Of a DNA stretch of 64,000 nt, positions 45,659 to 56,037 are shown in pieces. The DNA is taken from the NCBI GenBank assembly GCA_009823505.1, contig VZQC01013302.1:4996326-5060325 (forward strand), given 5' to 3'. Position numbers and translations under genes: made by a program. The stretch comes from Rhizomys pruinosus (Eukaryota > Chordata > Mammalia > Rodentia > Spalacidae). Position 1 is the first letter of the stretch, and every line of letters begins with the position of its first letter. The notes under the pieces are model-generated. The model searched no databases, was not told the origin of the DNA, and was given only the letters and a program-made list of their open reading frames with translations.

Positions 45659-45823
45659 TTTTTTTTTTTTTTTTGGTTTTTTTGAGACAGGGTCTCCCTG
45701 TAGCCCCAGCTGTCCTGGAACTCACTCTGTAGACCAGGCTGGCCTTGAACTCACAAAGATCCGCCTGCCTCTGCCTCCCAAGTGCTAGGATTAAAGGCGT
45801 GCGCCACCACACCCAGCTAGCTG
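45659..45823 (-). mobile_element. B1 SINE, young, with TSD
   Basis: Antisense B1 with poly(T). TATATGTTTCTCTT occurs at 45645-45658 and again at 45824-45837 (perfect 14 bp). Over about 118 nt it differs from the B1 at 55530 at a single position. Confidence 0.96.
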
Positions 45824-45867
45824 TATATGTTTCTCTTAATCTGCAACTGTTTTAGAAAAGAAAATCT

Positions 45868-45974
45868 GCTGGGCGTGGTGGCGCATGCCTTTAATCCTAG
45901 CAATTGGGAAGCAGAGGCAGGTGGATCTTTGTGAGTTCAAGCCCAGCCTGGTCTACAGAGTGAGTCAAAATAAA
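45868..45974 (+). mobile_element. B1 SINE, 3'-shortened, with TSD
   Basis: GCTGGGCGTGGTGGCGCATG through TCTACAGAGTGAGT, then directly an A-rich tail. It is flanked by AAAAGAAAATCT (45856-45867 and 45975-45986). It ends about 45 nt before a normal B1 3' end. Confidence 0.9.
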
Positions 45975-46009
45975 AAAAGAAAATCTACATATAAAATCAT
46001 ATTATTCTT

Positions 46010-46050
46010 CAGCTGGGGCTACAGGGAGACCCTGTCTAGAAAAGACCAAA
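46010..46050 (+). mobile_element. 41-nt 5'-truncated B1 tail with its own TSD
   Basis: AGCTGGGGCTACAGGGAGAC, then CCTGTCTAGAAAAGACC and a short A-run: only the last part of B1. AAAATCATATTATTCTT stands on both sides (45993-46009 and 46051-46067, perfect 17 bp), so this stub inserted on its own. Confidence 0.88.
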
Positions 46051-46156
46051 AAAATCATATTATTCTTTAAATTATTTTCTATGGAGTCATTTTCTTTTCT
46101 TAAGTATCTAAAAATATATATTGCAATTTTATATAAATGTATAGCCGATTGTGTGG

Positions 46157-46158
<2 letters not shown>

Positions 46159-46236
<78 letters not shown>

Positions 46237-46244
46237 GATAGAGA
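46159..46244. repeat. (GT)n followed by (GA)n
   Basis: About 21 GT units (46159-46200), then GA repeats with GG interruptions. Confidence 0.96.
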
Positions 46245-47349
46245 AGCCCACAAGTGTATATTGGATATTTTTCCATTGTTGTCCACTGTAATGTTTGAGA
46301 TAAGACTGATGAATGAATCTGGCACTTAAGTATTGAGTTACAATTGCTGACAAGGAGGGTTCAGAAATCTGAGGAATAGACATATTTCTATGCCCCCAAG
46401 ACAGGTGTTACAGATTAAATCTACTATTCTTGGCTTCTAAATGGGAGCCGAGATACAAAGTGGAATCCTTACATTTCTACACCAAACACTTTACCAACTG
46501 ACTCATCTTCCCAGGTCAATTGTAACACATTTCAAATACAACTATATTTGTATAGCTTCCTATATCGAAATCAAAGTTAACAAAATCCATCTCAAATATT
46601 TTGAGGGCAAAATCAATAACTGGTATAGCATATTAATGTTCTTCATATCCTGTGATTTGAGAATTTTAGCATAAAGGACATTCAGAACCTATTACAGCCT
46701 CCAACACTGCATTTTGGCTACTTAAAATAAAACAGGTTGAGTAAGGAAACTGAAATAATGAAATTAAGCATTACTTCGTGAAATAAAAAGGATCTGGATT
46801 GTTGCTAAGTAGTCAGCTGATTTTCTCAATGTAGTTTTAATATCTATACTACCAAAGTTAACATGTGAAAATGTGAAAATTCTGTAAGTGGAGATGTTTT
46901 TCAAATGGTATTGAAGAACCACTTTAGTTGCATTGCTTCTTTTACAACTACATTGTAACAAATATCCCCATCCCTAAAGATTTAAGTTCCTTCTAAAGCT
47001 CAAAACTCTGTTTAATTAGCTATGAAAACAAAAATAATAATAATTGTATTTTCTAGTTAATAATGGAAGCCATGTGTTAGTTTGAGCTAAGAAAATATTT
47101 TCCTTTTAGTGTATTACCTTTGACCATTTAATTGAATATGTGCATTAAAGAAATGTGACATAATTTGTGTCTCCCAAAGACTCAATTCCTAGAATGTTTT
47201 TCTGAATTTTGCAAGTGTCCAGTAAGTAGAAACTTAGGGAAACTGAGTACACAAGCATTTATATCTTACAGGCAGCACATTTTTCATGGGAGTGGGTTCT
47301 TGCAATTAATAGCCAAGTCATATAATTGGCCTTTTCTACACACCATAAT
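46245..47349. other. Intergenic, no feature recognised
   Basis: AT-rich throughout. Short frames show no domains. Confidence 0.4.
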
Positions 47350-47364
47350 TTTATTTCCTTTATT

Positions 47365-47619
47365 TTTAAAATTTTTTTTTTATTAATTTTATTTATTTAT
47401 TGTATGTGTATGAATGTACTGTCTGCATGCAAGTCTGCGCACCCGTGTCGTGCAACGCCGCGGAGGTCAGAAGAGGGTCTCGGATTCCCCTGGAACTGGA
47501 GTTCTCCTGGAATTGGAGTTTTAGACGGTTCTCGGCCGCCATGTGGGTGCTGGGGATCGAACCCGGGTCCGCTGTAAGAGCGGTCGGCGCTCTTAACCGC
47601 TAGGCCATCTCTCCAGCCC
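47365..47619 (-). mobile_element. B2 SINE with internal duplication, near consensus, TSD perfect
   Basis: Antisense with the CTGGAACTGGAGTTCTCC / TGGAATTGGAGTTTTAGA pair. It keeps several CpG sites (CGCCGCGGAGG, GGTCGGCGCTCTTAACCGC). TTTATTTCCTTTATT flanks both sides (47350-47364, 47620-47634). CpG retention indicates recent insertion. Confidence 0.97.
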
Positions 47620-47634
47620 TTTATTTCCTTTATT

Positions 47635-47934
47635 ATCAAGCTGTGTTACAGCTAAGGTTACTTCGCTGAATCAATGACATGGGTCCATTGATTAGTGAGA
47701 TACCATGAGACAAACATTTTTCCTACAAAATGATAGTTGTAATTATTTTTAAAGCAACAGATATTGGAGTAAATTGCAAGGCAAAAATGAAACAATAATA
47801 ATATCTTTAAAATTGAATATTTTATTCATATACTGATCAAGAAACATTTTGATTATTCCTCCTTTTAGTTATTGTCAATAAACTGATGCAGGTATCTCTT
47901 TGATACAGTGATTTTATCTATTTTAGAAGACTAT
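47635..47934. other. AT-rich intergenic DNA
   Basis: Nothing recognised. Confidence 0.4.
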
Positions 47935-48342
47935 TGTGCTGGATAGCTTTAGTGTCAACTTGACACACCTGGGTTGAGGGAGCCTCAATTGGGGAACTGG
48001 CTCCATTAGATTGGCCTGTGGCCACATCTGTGGAGTATTGTCTTGATGGTCGAGCAGTGTGGGAGGGCCCAGCCCACAATGAGTGGTGCCACCCTGGGCA
48101 AGTTGTTGTGTATTGTATAAGAGGGCAGGCTGGGCATGAGCCAGGGGAGCAAGCCAGTAAACAGCATTCCTCCATGGCCTGTGCTGCAGCTCCTGCTTCC
48201 AGGTTCCTGCCCTGATTTCCTTCTTTGGGCTCGCTAAGTGATGAACCCTGACCCAGTAGATGTAAGCTGAATAAACCCTTTCCTCCCCAAGTTGGTGTCG
48301 GTCAGAGTGTTTTGTCACAGCAATGGAAGACAAATTAGAACA
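47935..48342 (+). mobile_element. MaLR-like LTR
   Basis: It begins TGTGCTGGATAG, contains GTGTCAACTTGACACACCTG, GGGAGGGCCCAGCCCACAAT, a TATA-like GTATAAGAG at about 48115, AATAAA at 48270-48275 and CAGCAATGGAAG, and ends AGAACA. Layout and the following internal motif fit a solo or partial ERVL-MaLR-type LTR in sense. A 208-codon antisense frame (47923-48549) crosses it but shows no domain. Confidence 0.65.
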
Positions 48343-48640
48343 GAAATTGGTACCAGAGAGTGGGCTATTGCTGTGACAGACCTGACCTTGGTGTTTTGGG
48401 GAAGGATTGTGGAGGCGTTTGGAACTTTGGGCTGGGAAGATCATTGAATGCCTAAAGATTGTTGCTGTGTAGCTTGGAGCAGTTTTGCTGAAGGAGTTGT
48501 AGACAATGGAGGCCTGGCTTGTGAAGTTTCTAGTTTCAAAGGCAAGCACAGATCATCAGGACTGTTTAATCTATGGGCTCTGGTCAGCTGGGGCTGAAGA
48601 ATCAGCTGTAAGTAGCAAGAGACCAGAACCTGAAGTGAAT
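48343..48640 (+). mobile_element. Start of the MaLR-like internal region
   Basis: GAAATTGGTACCAGAGAGTG then GGCTATTGCTGTGACAGACC and GGAGGCGTTTGGAACTTTGG resembles the sequence that follows MaLR 5' LTRs. It stops near 48640 without a second LTR. Confidence 0.6.
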
Positions 48641-48699
48641 CCTTTGTTTTACTGCGACAATTGATGCTTTTTCATATTCAACTACTTTGAAACTAATAT

Positions 48700-48990
48700 T
48701 AATGATCTTTTCCTCTCTTACAGTTTCTTCTAAGTGTTTTACCATTTTAGATTTTACACTTAACTCGTTAATGGATTTAAAGTTACTTTAGTATAAGAGA
48801 AAAGAAAATTCTCATTTTTTTCCTTACATCCATTTGGCAAACAGCATTTATTGAAAGAAATTTTATTCCATTGTTCATGTTTCATAATACTGTCAATGAT
48901 CAGTTTAACAGATCCATGGTGAGTTTATTTTGGGCCATTTTTGTTCATTCCATTAGATCTATTTTTCAGTTTTTCTGTCAATACCATAAT
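48700..48990 (-). mobile_element. Old L1 ORF2 scrap
   Basis: Antisense landmarks are AACTCGTTAATGGATTTAAA, GGCAAACAGCATTTATTGAA and TGTTCATTCCATTAGATCTA. Confidence 0.6.
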
Positions 48991-49024
48991 CAATAGAATA
49001 TTATTTGTATAAATAAGAAAATCC

Positions 49025-49130
49025 TAGAATTTGAGACAGCATGGGTGAAACTGAAGAACATTACAAAACTGAATAAAAGTCCAAAGTCCAGAAACAGAGA
49101 AACAAATAATATTTTATCTCACATTTTGAT
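49025..49130 (+). mobile_element. Old L1 ORF2-end scrap
   Basis: GAGACAGCATGGGTGAAACT then GAATAAAAGTCCAAAGTCC fits the ORF2 end of an ancient L1, in the opposite orientation to the preceding scrap. Confidence 0.5.
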
Positions 49131-49559
49131 TTTGGAAAAAAGACAACTGCAATACAAGGAATATTAAAAAAGTAATTTAAATTAATATATTCAAAAGTTC
49201 CCAAACACTACCTATTTCCAATAATATGTTGCAAAGTATTAATTAGAAAATAATACATTTCTAGCTTTCTTTATTATGATTATTAATTCAAAAGAAAATT
49301 AAATGAGCTTATACTCATTTAAATTTCTTTTTACATATTCTACCCTTATATTTCACCAATCATCACATTTTAACTAAAACTTTGCATGTTTTTTATACTT
49401 TTAATTTATATCCCACATATCAATTTATTAGCATCACATTTTCACCTTTATACTATAGTTACAAGCTAGTTACATTCAACTATGAAGTTAGAATTGTCAG
49501 AATTTGACCATGTATTTTTAAAAATGAATTTTTTGAAGTTTGTTAAGATTAATGTGGGT
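49131..49559. other. AT-rich intergenic DNA
   Basis: Nothing recognised. Confidence 0.4.
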
Positions 49560-50251
49560 TATTTGCTGGAGTCCAGTTCCAGCAAGTTCAGGTCCTGAAG
49601 TGAGTGTTCCCAAGGGTGGCAAATTATTCAGTCAGACAAGACAAAAAGAATTTCCTTCTTTTTGATCTGATGGTTACAGAGATCTTTGTTTCAGGCTTTG
49701 CCACTTTGTTAGTTCTCTTTGGATCAGGCCCTGATGATTATTTTTTATATATCTAAGACTAATACAGGTTATGCAAGCCTAATCTAATAATGCAACAAAA
49801 AACGCCCCAACTTCCCCACAAATATTTATCAGAAAATTCACTCCAGCAATCATTCTTAAGAATGATTAACATAAAAAAACAATTAATAATAGTACAGGCA
49901 TTCAGCCAAGACATCAAAAGAGTAAACTAATAATGGTACAAATGCTCAGCTAAGCTCAGCAATTTAGCAACTTTGCAGGGAAACAAAGTTACTATTACCA
50001 TTCAACTCTAAGAACTTTATTGTTTATGCTTTGTGGTTGTATAGGTGCTAGACAGTATAATGTGACCTTTAAAGCTTTAACAATAGAGAACTTTACTTTA
50101 GCTCCTCACTTGGTTAACAAGTAAGCCATTTTGTGGCTTATGTGGTTTTGATTCATATCTTGTTTTTATTCTGGTCTTTGTTTTCTTCAGTTTCTTTCTT
50201 TACACATCCTGCTGAGGTGTTTTCCAAAAGGTTACTAATCTTCGAGTCAAA
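49560..50251. mobile_element. LTR/ERV-like segment
   Basis: It opens with the palindrome-like TGCTGGAGTCCAGTTCCAGC and continues CAGTCAGACAAGACAAAAAG, GATGGTTACAGAGATCTTTG, TCAGGCTTTGCCACTTTGTT, GGTTATGCAAGCCTAATCTA. This looks like a rodent ERV-K-type LTR or internal edge. Strand and ends are not resolved, and no frame is present. Confidence 0.4.
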
Positions 50252-50584
50252 GAGGGGGCGTGGTAGAATGTAAGGGCTGCGATTGGGGTGAAGGGTGAAA
50301 CTACAGCAATGTAGTCTGGACCCTCATTTGATTAACCTGATTGAACATACAACCCCTCACTCCCCGCTGGAAGGTGGGGCTGTGGGGGTTTGGGCACAAC
50401 AGCCTGCAAATTGGTTTTACATGAAGGATGCTTGTACTCATGGATTATCACTTATAGCTAAAAAAGGAAAAAAAAAAAAGGACTGAGAGAATCGTGCAGG
50501 ACAAGTCATGCGGAGAATGAGCGCATGAATCCTCGGTATGGGGTGGTGGGGTGGGGAAGGGGGAATATGTAAAGAAAAAAATAA

Positions 50585-50635
<51 letters not shown>

Positions 50636-50636
50636 A
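50252..50636 (+). mobile_element. Chimeric retroposon, second copy (ERV body plus L1 tail), with a 44-nt poly(A)
   Basis: AGAGGGGGCGTGGTAGAATG starts the copy abruptly inside other sequence. The body matches 6083-6300 closely (GTAAGGGCTGCGATTGGGGT, GCTTGTACTCATGGATTATC). After an A-run, GGACTGAGAGAATCGTGCAG and GGTATGGGGTGGTGGGG give the L1 tail at the same junction as at 6308. The tail ends in a pure 44-A run (50587-50630). The tail's middle is more scrambled than in the first copy. Confidence 0.72.
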
Positions 50637-50873
50637 TAATAAAAAAAAAATAAGTTAAAAAAAAAAGAAATTGTACCAAAGCTCAATAAGAAATATTTGT
50701 TATAATAACAAAAAAAAAAAAAAAGAAAAAAGAAATACTAGAATGTGCAGCTTGCACAGCACTTGGTTTCACTTTGTCCTACAATCCTTAGTTTAAACTT
50801 GGCCAATGAGATCATCGAAATTCCTCTCTTTACATGGGCAATCTATGAATGATTCAGTTTCTGTAGAATTCTT

Positions 50874-51136
50874 TTTTTTAATTTTTATTTCTGTATGTGT
50901 ATGAATGTACTGTCTGCATGCAAGTCTGTGCACCCGTGTCGTGCAATGCCGCGGAGGTCAGAAGAGGGTCTCGGATTCCCCTGGAACTGGAGTTCTCCTG
51001 GAATTGGAGTTTCAGACGGTTCTCAGCCGCCATGTGGGTGCTGGGGATCGAACCCGGGTCCTCTGGTCAGCGCTCTTAACCGCTAGGCCATCTCTCCAGC
51101 CCCTTCTTTTTTTTTAATTTTTTTTTAATTTTTTTT
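50874..51136 (-). mobile_element. B2 SINE with internal duplication and an A-rich 5' extension
   Basis: Antisense B2 (duplicated middle unit) flanked by AGTTTCTGTAGAATTCTT at 50856-50873 and 51137-51154 (perfect 18 bp). Between the B2 head (about 51103) and the right-hand duplication lie about 33 nt of T-rich plus strand, that is, A-rich sequence upstream of the B2 5' end. The tRNA-like part lacks about 15 nt (CTGGTCAGCGC). Confidence 0.95.
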
Positions 51137-51154
51137 AGTTTCTGTAGAATTCTT

Positions 51155-52956
51155 AATTGCTACTGTATCATACTTTTGAGTTGTATGCACAGTGTCATTA
51201 TTTGTCACAAATAAATCATTTCTAGTAAAGGCAAAGTATCACTTCTGTTCCTTAGGGCAGAAGTAGGTGCCCTAATTGCTAGAAAACCAAAATTTAAGCA
51301 AGTTAGAAAAACAAGAATTAAAGAAGGATTATAAAATCCAAGGTCAGCTGGAGAGCAGACTTTCACCAGACAAGTCAGGTCACTGGAGATTTGTCAAGCA
51401 GTGAACTTTTCATGAATGGCTCCACCAGGTATTCTGGTTCAGAAAATTTGTATAGATTCATATTTTTAAGTCAGGAACTAGGGTTTATGAAATTATTTGA
51501 TGACATCAATGTTTCCTTGATAATTCATTTTTTGCTGCCTTACATTAATGTTTGCACATATGAAGAAGTTTTTGCAGGTAGGCTTTTTCTAGGGAAAAGG
51601 TTTAATCTGTCAGTCTACACAGGAATTGTGATCACAATATTTCAGGGACTCTAATGCATAAGTTGTTGTTGGTCAACTCCAGAAGCTGACCTGGTGTTAC
51701 TGTAAATAAAAAGGGTACATATGACACTGGAATGAGCCATAAGTCTGAGTCTGTCAGGATTATCTACTCTGATGCTGTGAACTTGGTATGCCAGTCTACT
51801 AGGTTAGGTCTGGAAACTAAGGTCTCAGGAACAATCCCACCTCTAATGTAATCCCAATAACCATAGGACATTTGACAATGCCAAAAGAATATGCTTAAAA
51901 ATGTTGGTCCATAGCACCAGTCCATTTGCTTAAGTCTTTATCTTAAGTTCATGGAGAATTGTTTGGAGACTCAGTCTCCAGACATGTATCCATTCCATAA
52001 GAACATGTCTGTTTGCATGTATGTTTATTGGGTCATAAAACTTGGGCCCTCTGTGTTTCAAGAATATGAGTCCTTTCGTAGACCAATGGGGAAAGTGGGA
52101 ATTCTGGCAATGGAAAAAATATAGTACCTGTTTCCTTAGAAGCTCATCAGAAGTTTAATATCATAGGCCTTGGCCCATTTTCCAGAACCTCCAATGCTTA
52201 CTAGAGTCTGTCTTTTAGAAGGACTCTGGAAACTGGGTATACAGGTGCTGTCATTAGAAATTGGATACAATAGGGTTGTATAATGTCCTGGTGTCTGATG
52301 AGCCTTCCTATGATCTAGGCACACAGGTGCTGTGTTGGAGCTTTGGATGGTGAAAATTGTGTAAAACTAGGAACTGCAAGGATAGGACTACACATTCTGG
52401 TTCTATTAATATGGGGTTGTATGATTCAACATAGAGTGTGGTCCTACAAGACAAATATTCACACTGTGACTCTAGTTTCCTCTCTGCTCTTAGAGACTGG
52501 AGGTGCTAAACAAGGTCTAGAATACGTCTGAGGACTGAGGATTTGCTGGATAACTTAGTGCCAGTTAGGAGTAGAACCTCGAGGCGTATGGACAAGCCCT
52601 AATACTGAAGCAATAATTTCCTCTATCATGACTAAGTCCATTTAGGGCTAAAATTTTGCTAGGGTTATTCCTAAAGTCAGTGGCCATTTGGTTGAGCCTC
52701 ATATTGAGGACAGGCAAGAAACCCAAGGCCCTTGGATAATGCTGGCAGTATACCTCAATGAAACACTATCTATGCCTGCCACATGGGATTCTGTTGACAT
52801 GGGATCCTGCAATGAGCTTATTTTCTCTACTTACTAGAAATGACCTACACTCTTGGATTTCAGGAGCCACCCTAAGGCTATTCCCAGAATTTTAGAATTC
52901 ATAGTGCTCCTAATGCTGGCCTGTTATTGGGAAGGCCACAACATGGTCTGGTGACT
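51155..52956. other. Unassigned, internally reiterated segment
   Basis: 1.8 kb with no SINE or L1 ORF landmark and less AT than the flanks. Degenerate phrases recur: TCTGGAAACTGGGTATACAG, TTGGAAACTGGGTAGTTCAG (53364), GGCACACAGGTGCTGT, ACAGGTGCTGTCATTAG and GTCTGGAAACTAAGGTC. It may be a 5' UTR-like or spacer part of a LINE, or a decayed minisatellite. Confidence 0.35.
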
Positions 52957-52989
52957 TTTTTTTTTTTTTTTTTTGGTCTTTTTGAGATG
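52957..52989 (-). mobile_element. B1 stump
   Basis: A run of 22 T and GGTCTTTTTGAGA equal only the 3' tip of an antisense B1, cut short by the next repeat. Confidence 0.55.
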
Positions 52990-53280
52990 ATCTTAGCTTG
53001 CTTCTGTGTTGGTGAGATAAAAACACTGATCCAAAGTAACTTGGAGAGGAAAGGGTTTGTTTTATATTGCATTCCCCATGTTACAATGAGGAAATCAATG
53101 AGGAAAGCCAGGGCAGGAAATCAGGGCAAGAACCTGTATGCAGGAGCAGAAGCACAGGTAATGGAGGAATGCTGCTTACTGTCTTGCTTCTCTGTCCCAT
53201 GCTCACCCTTCTTTTTTAAATAAACAATGACCACCTTCCCAGGGACAGCCCTGCCTATGGTGTGTCAAGTTCACAATGCA
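52990..53280 (-). mobile_element. Rodent interspersed repeat
   Basis: GTTGGTGAGATAAAAACACT, TAACTTGGAGAGGAAAGGGT, AATGGAGGAATGCTGCTTAC, GTGTGTCAAGTTCACAATGC. These match, on the opposite strand, the layout of the MaLR-like LTR at 47935 (CTTGCTTCTCTGTCCCATGC included), so it is probably a relative of that LTR. Confidence 0.55.
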
Positions 53281-53529
53281 AAGCTAGCATTTTGACAGAA
53301 CCAGAGGCAAAGGATACTAGGTTTAACCCGGGAGTGGTTTTGCCTAGAGAAGATTCTGCTTCCAAGCATACTTGGAAACTGGGTAGTTCAGTGGCTTAGA
53401 CCAAGTGCTCTTGTCTGGACTCTAAGGCCATTGAGGATTCCTTGGGATAGGATTTTAATTGCATAGCCTCATTTAGGAGCATTGGGAAAGGCTATTGATT
53501 ACATCCTTTTCTTTTGCCATTTGGATTAG

Positions 53530-53780
53530 GGTTTTTTTGTTGTTGTTGTTGTTTGTTGTTAGGGTGGTTTTTTTTTATGTGTATGAATGTACTGTCTGCA
53601 TGTAGGTTTGTGCACCCATGTCGTGCAATGCCACGGAGGAGGTCAGAAGAGGGTGTTGGATTCCCCTGGAACTGGAGCTAAAGACAGATCTCAGCCACCA
53701 TGTGGGTGCTGGGGATCAAACTCGAGTCCTCTGCAAGAGTGGTCGGAGCTCTTAACCACTAGGCCATCTCTCCAGCCCCA
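53530..53780 (-). mobile_element. B2 SINE, single-unit type, with TSD
   Basis: Antisense; CCCTGGAACTGGAGCTAAAG shows one middle unit. It carries a local GGAGGAGG insertion. TTGGATTAGGGTTTTTTT upstream and GTGGATTAGTTTTTTCC downstream form a probable duplication. Confidence 0.9.
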
Positions 53781-53929
53781 TATGTGGATTAGTTTTTTCC
53801 TTCTTGTTTTTCCTTAGTTTGACATAGGGGTTATGTAAATAATTTTAATTATTCTTCATGTTTCAGGCCAGACTGGGGATATATAACAAGATGTTTAATG
53901 TGTCTCCTTCCCAGCCCCTTTAATGCATT

Positions 53930-53980
53930 TTGTTTGTTTGTTTATTTATTTATTTATTTATTTATTTGTTTATTTATTTA
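53930..53980. repeat. (TTTG)n(TTTA)n microsatellite
   Basis: TTTG units pass into TTTA units, adjoining the T-rich end of the next B1. Confidence 0.93.
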
Positions 53981-54112
53981 GATATAGTCCAACTATGCAG
54001 TTTGGGCTGGCCTGGAACTCACAATTAGATCAGGCTAGCCTCTAAAGCACAGATATCTGCCTGTCTCTAGCACTAAAATGCTAGGACTACAGGGATCTGC
54101 TACTCTCCTCCA
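53981..54112 (-). mobile_element. B1 SINE, old
   Basis: CAGTTTGGGCTGGCCTGGAA, GATCAGGCTAGCCTCTAAAG, ATCTGCCTGTCTCTAGCACT. Confidence 0.8.
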
Positions 54113-54790
54113 ACTTCAATGCATATTTTATCATTTTGATGCTATATCCAATTAATATAATTTCATGATTATATAATTCATCTGCATACATTTTCTGTAA
54201 AGCTTATTCTTTCAGTGAATGCATACTCAAAGATGCAAACACTGATGAGTACAATTCTGCCAACTTGCTGACATTTATGCTTTTTCTTTGAATCGTTTTA
54301 TAAACATGCCTATAACTATTCTATTATTTAACTGCTTCTGTGACAAATTTAACATTTTTCTGAATTCTTTATCACAGTTAACACATCTTTGATAGCTGCT
54401 CTTAACATTTTTATGTGAGTTGTGTTTTTACCTGTCCAAAGCATTATATTTTAAGAATAAGATATTTATCTTACATGTTCTGTGGCAGTATGCTTTTTCC
54501 TTTCTGATTTAATTTTGTATCCTTGGATGGATATGTCCTTTTCAATGTTGAAATCGTCAGATACCTTTTGTTAGTTTTGATTGTTGTGAGGTATCTTACC
54601 TTCGTTTCTTTTATTTTTTAGGTTTGATGGATATTTTTATTAATTGGGTCTAAAATATATAGCCATAAGCAACTAGTAGTTGCTTAATTTAATTTCTAAA
54701 ATATAGTTTGAAGTTTTGTCTATGTCTATTTTTCAGCTTTGGTTATTTCTTTATTTGAATGGGGGTATTTTAAATATCAATCTCTTTCAT
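54113..54790 (-). mobile_element. Possible L1 ORF2 remnant
   Basis: T-rich DNA with TTTGATTGTTGTGAGGTATC and TTAATTGGGTCTAAAATATA recalls antisense ORF2, but no decisive motif is seen. Confidence 0.3.
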
Positions 54791-55140
54791 TTATTTATTT
54801 TATTTTATATTTTTATTGTTATTAAACTTTTTCTTACATCATATATCATTTCTCAATCCAATTTAGACTCAGTTCACTTTCCATGACCCCCACACCACCC
54901 GAGTTGATTAATTCTTCCATACATGTCTTGCATCTTTTTCTGAGTCTTTCCAATTTTTTTTTGTCAAAGCAGAGGATTATTGTTTTTGGGTGATCATAAC
55001 TGTTTCAGCCTGTTTTTTGTCCCAGTTCTTTTGTTGTTGTTGTTCCCTTCAACTTGTATTACTTCAATGTATGCAAATATATATGTATATATACATATAT
55101 ATGTCTCACCTATACTAAAATTATGTCATCTGAAAGCAAA
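54791..55140 (-). mobile_element. L1 3' UTR end
   Basis: CATATATCATTTCTCAATCC, CCATGACCCCCACACCACCC, TCTTCCATACATGTCTTGCA and ATTATGTCATCTGAAAGCAA match the 3' end at 18.5 kb. Confidence 0.8.
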
Positions 55141-55177
55141 CTTAGTTATTTGTTTCTATTTAAGAACTAAAGCACTT

Positions 55178-55419
55178 GGGGGCTGGAGAGATGGCCTAGT
55201 GGTTAAGAGCGCTGACCGCTCTTACAAAGGACCCGGGTTCAATACCCAGCACCCACATGGCGGCCAAGAACCGTCTGAAACTCCAATTCCAGGAGAACTC
55301 CAGTTCCAGGGGAATCCAACACCCTTTTCTGACCTCCGAGGCATTGCAGGACACGGGTGCACAAACTTGCATGCAGACAGTACATTCATACACATACAGA
55401 AATAAATAAAAATTAAAAA
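55178..55419 (+). mobile_element. B2 SINE with internal duplication and TSD
   Basis: GGGGCTGGAGAGATGGCCTA, AACTCCAATTCCAGGAG / AACTCCAGTTCCAGGGG. Flanks AAGAACTAAAGCACTT (55162-55177) and AAGAACTAAAGCATTT (55420-55435). Confidence 0.96.
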
Positions 55420-55529
55420 AAGAACTAAAGCATTTGAAATGAGGACAGAACATTTCCTGTATGAAATTCACTATGTGGATTATTTATTCAAAGAAAGTAT
55501 CCTATATTTTTGTGTTTAGAACTATTTTT

Positions 55530-55670
55530 TTTTTTTTGTCTTTTCGAGACAGGGTCTCCCTGTAGCCCCAGCTGTCCTGGAACTCACTCTGTAGACCAGG
55601 CTGGCCTTGAACTCACAAAGATCCGCCTGCCTCTGCCTCCCAAGTGCTAGGATTAAAGGCGTGTGCCACC
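55530..55670 (-). mobile_element. B1 SINE, young, 5'-shortened, with TSD
   Basis: TTTAGAACTATTTTT flanks both sides (55515-55529, 55671-55685, perfect). It ends at GTGCCACC, so it lacks the first 11 or so nt of B1. It is almost identical to the copy at 45659. Confidence 0.96.
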
Positions 55671-55685
55671 TTTAGAACTATTTTT

Positions 55686-56037
55686 GTTCATCCACTATTT
55701 TAAGCCAGAATTGTTTATTTTATTTTTTAAAGCCACTGTTTTATCGAAGCTCTGTGCATTTCATACAAAATTATATTACAAATTAAATCTAGACCCATGT
55801 TCTCTCCCTCCTCCCCACAAGAGCTCATGCATTCTGCCAAACATGTTTTTTATCTTTTTCCCAGTCTCTCTCAAAAATCTTGATGCAGATGTTTACTGTT
55901 TCGAGCAGAAGTTCACGGTTTCAGTCAGTTCTTTGACGACATCTTTTCTGTTGTTGTTTTTGTTATTCCTTCTAATATGCATCACTCCAAAATATACACA
56001 TATGCATGCCACATATATCATAGGATTTTAGGATCTT
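55686..56037 (-). mobile_element. L1 3' UTR, lower part
   Basis: GAGCTCATGCATTCTGCCAA, CAGTCAGTTCTTTGACGACA, CATCACTCCAAAATATACAC. It is continued after a gap at 57166. Confidence 0.75.

Noticed and set aside
47923..48549. 208-codon minus-strand frame, the longest in the window
   Set aside because: It lies antisense across the MaLR-like LTR and internal start, has no domain or conserved motif, and its ends do not match any gene structure.
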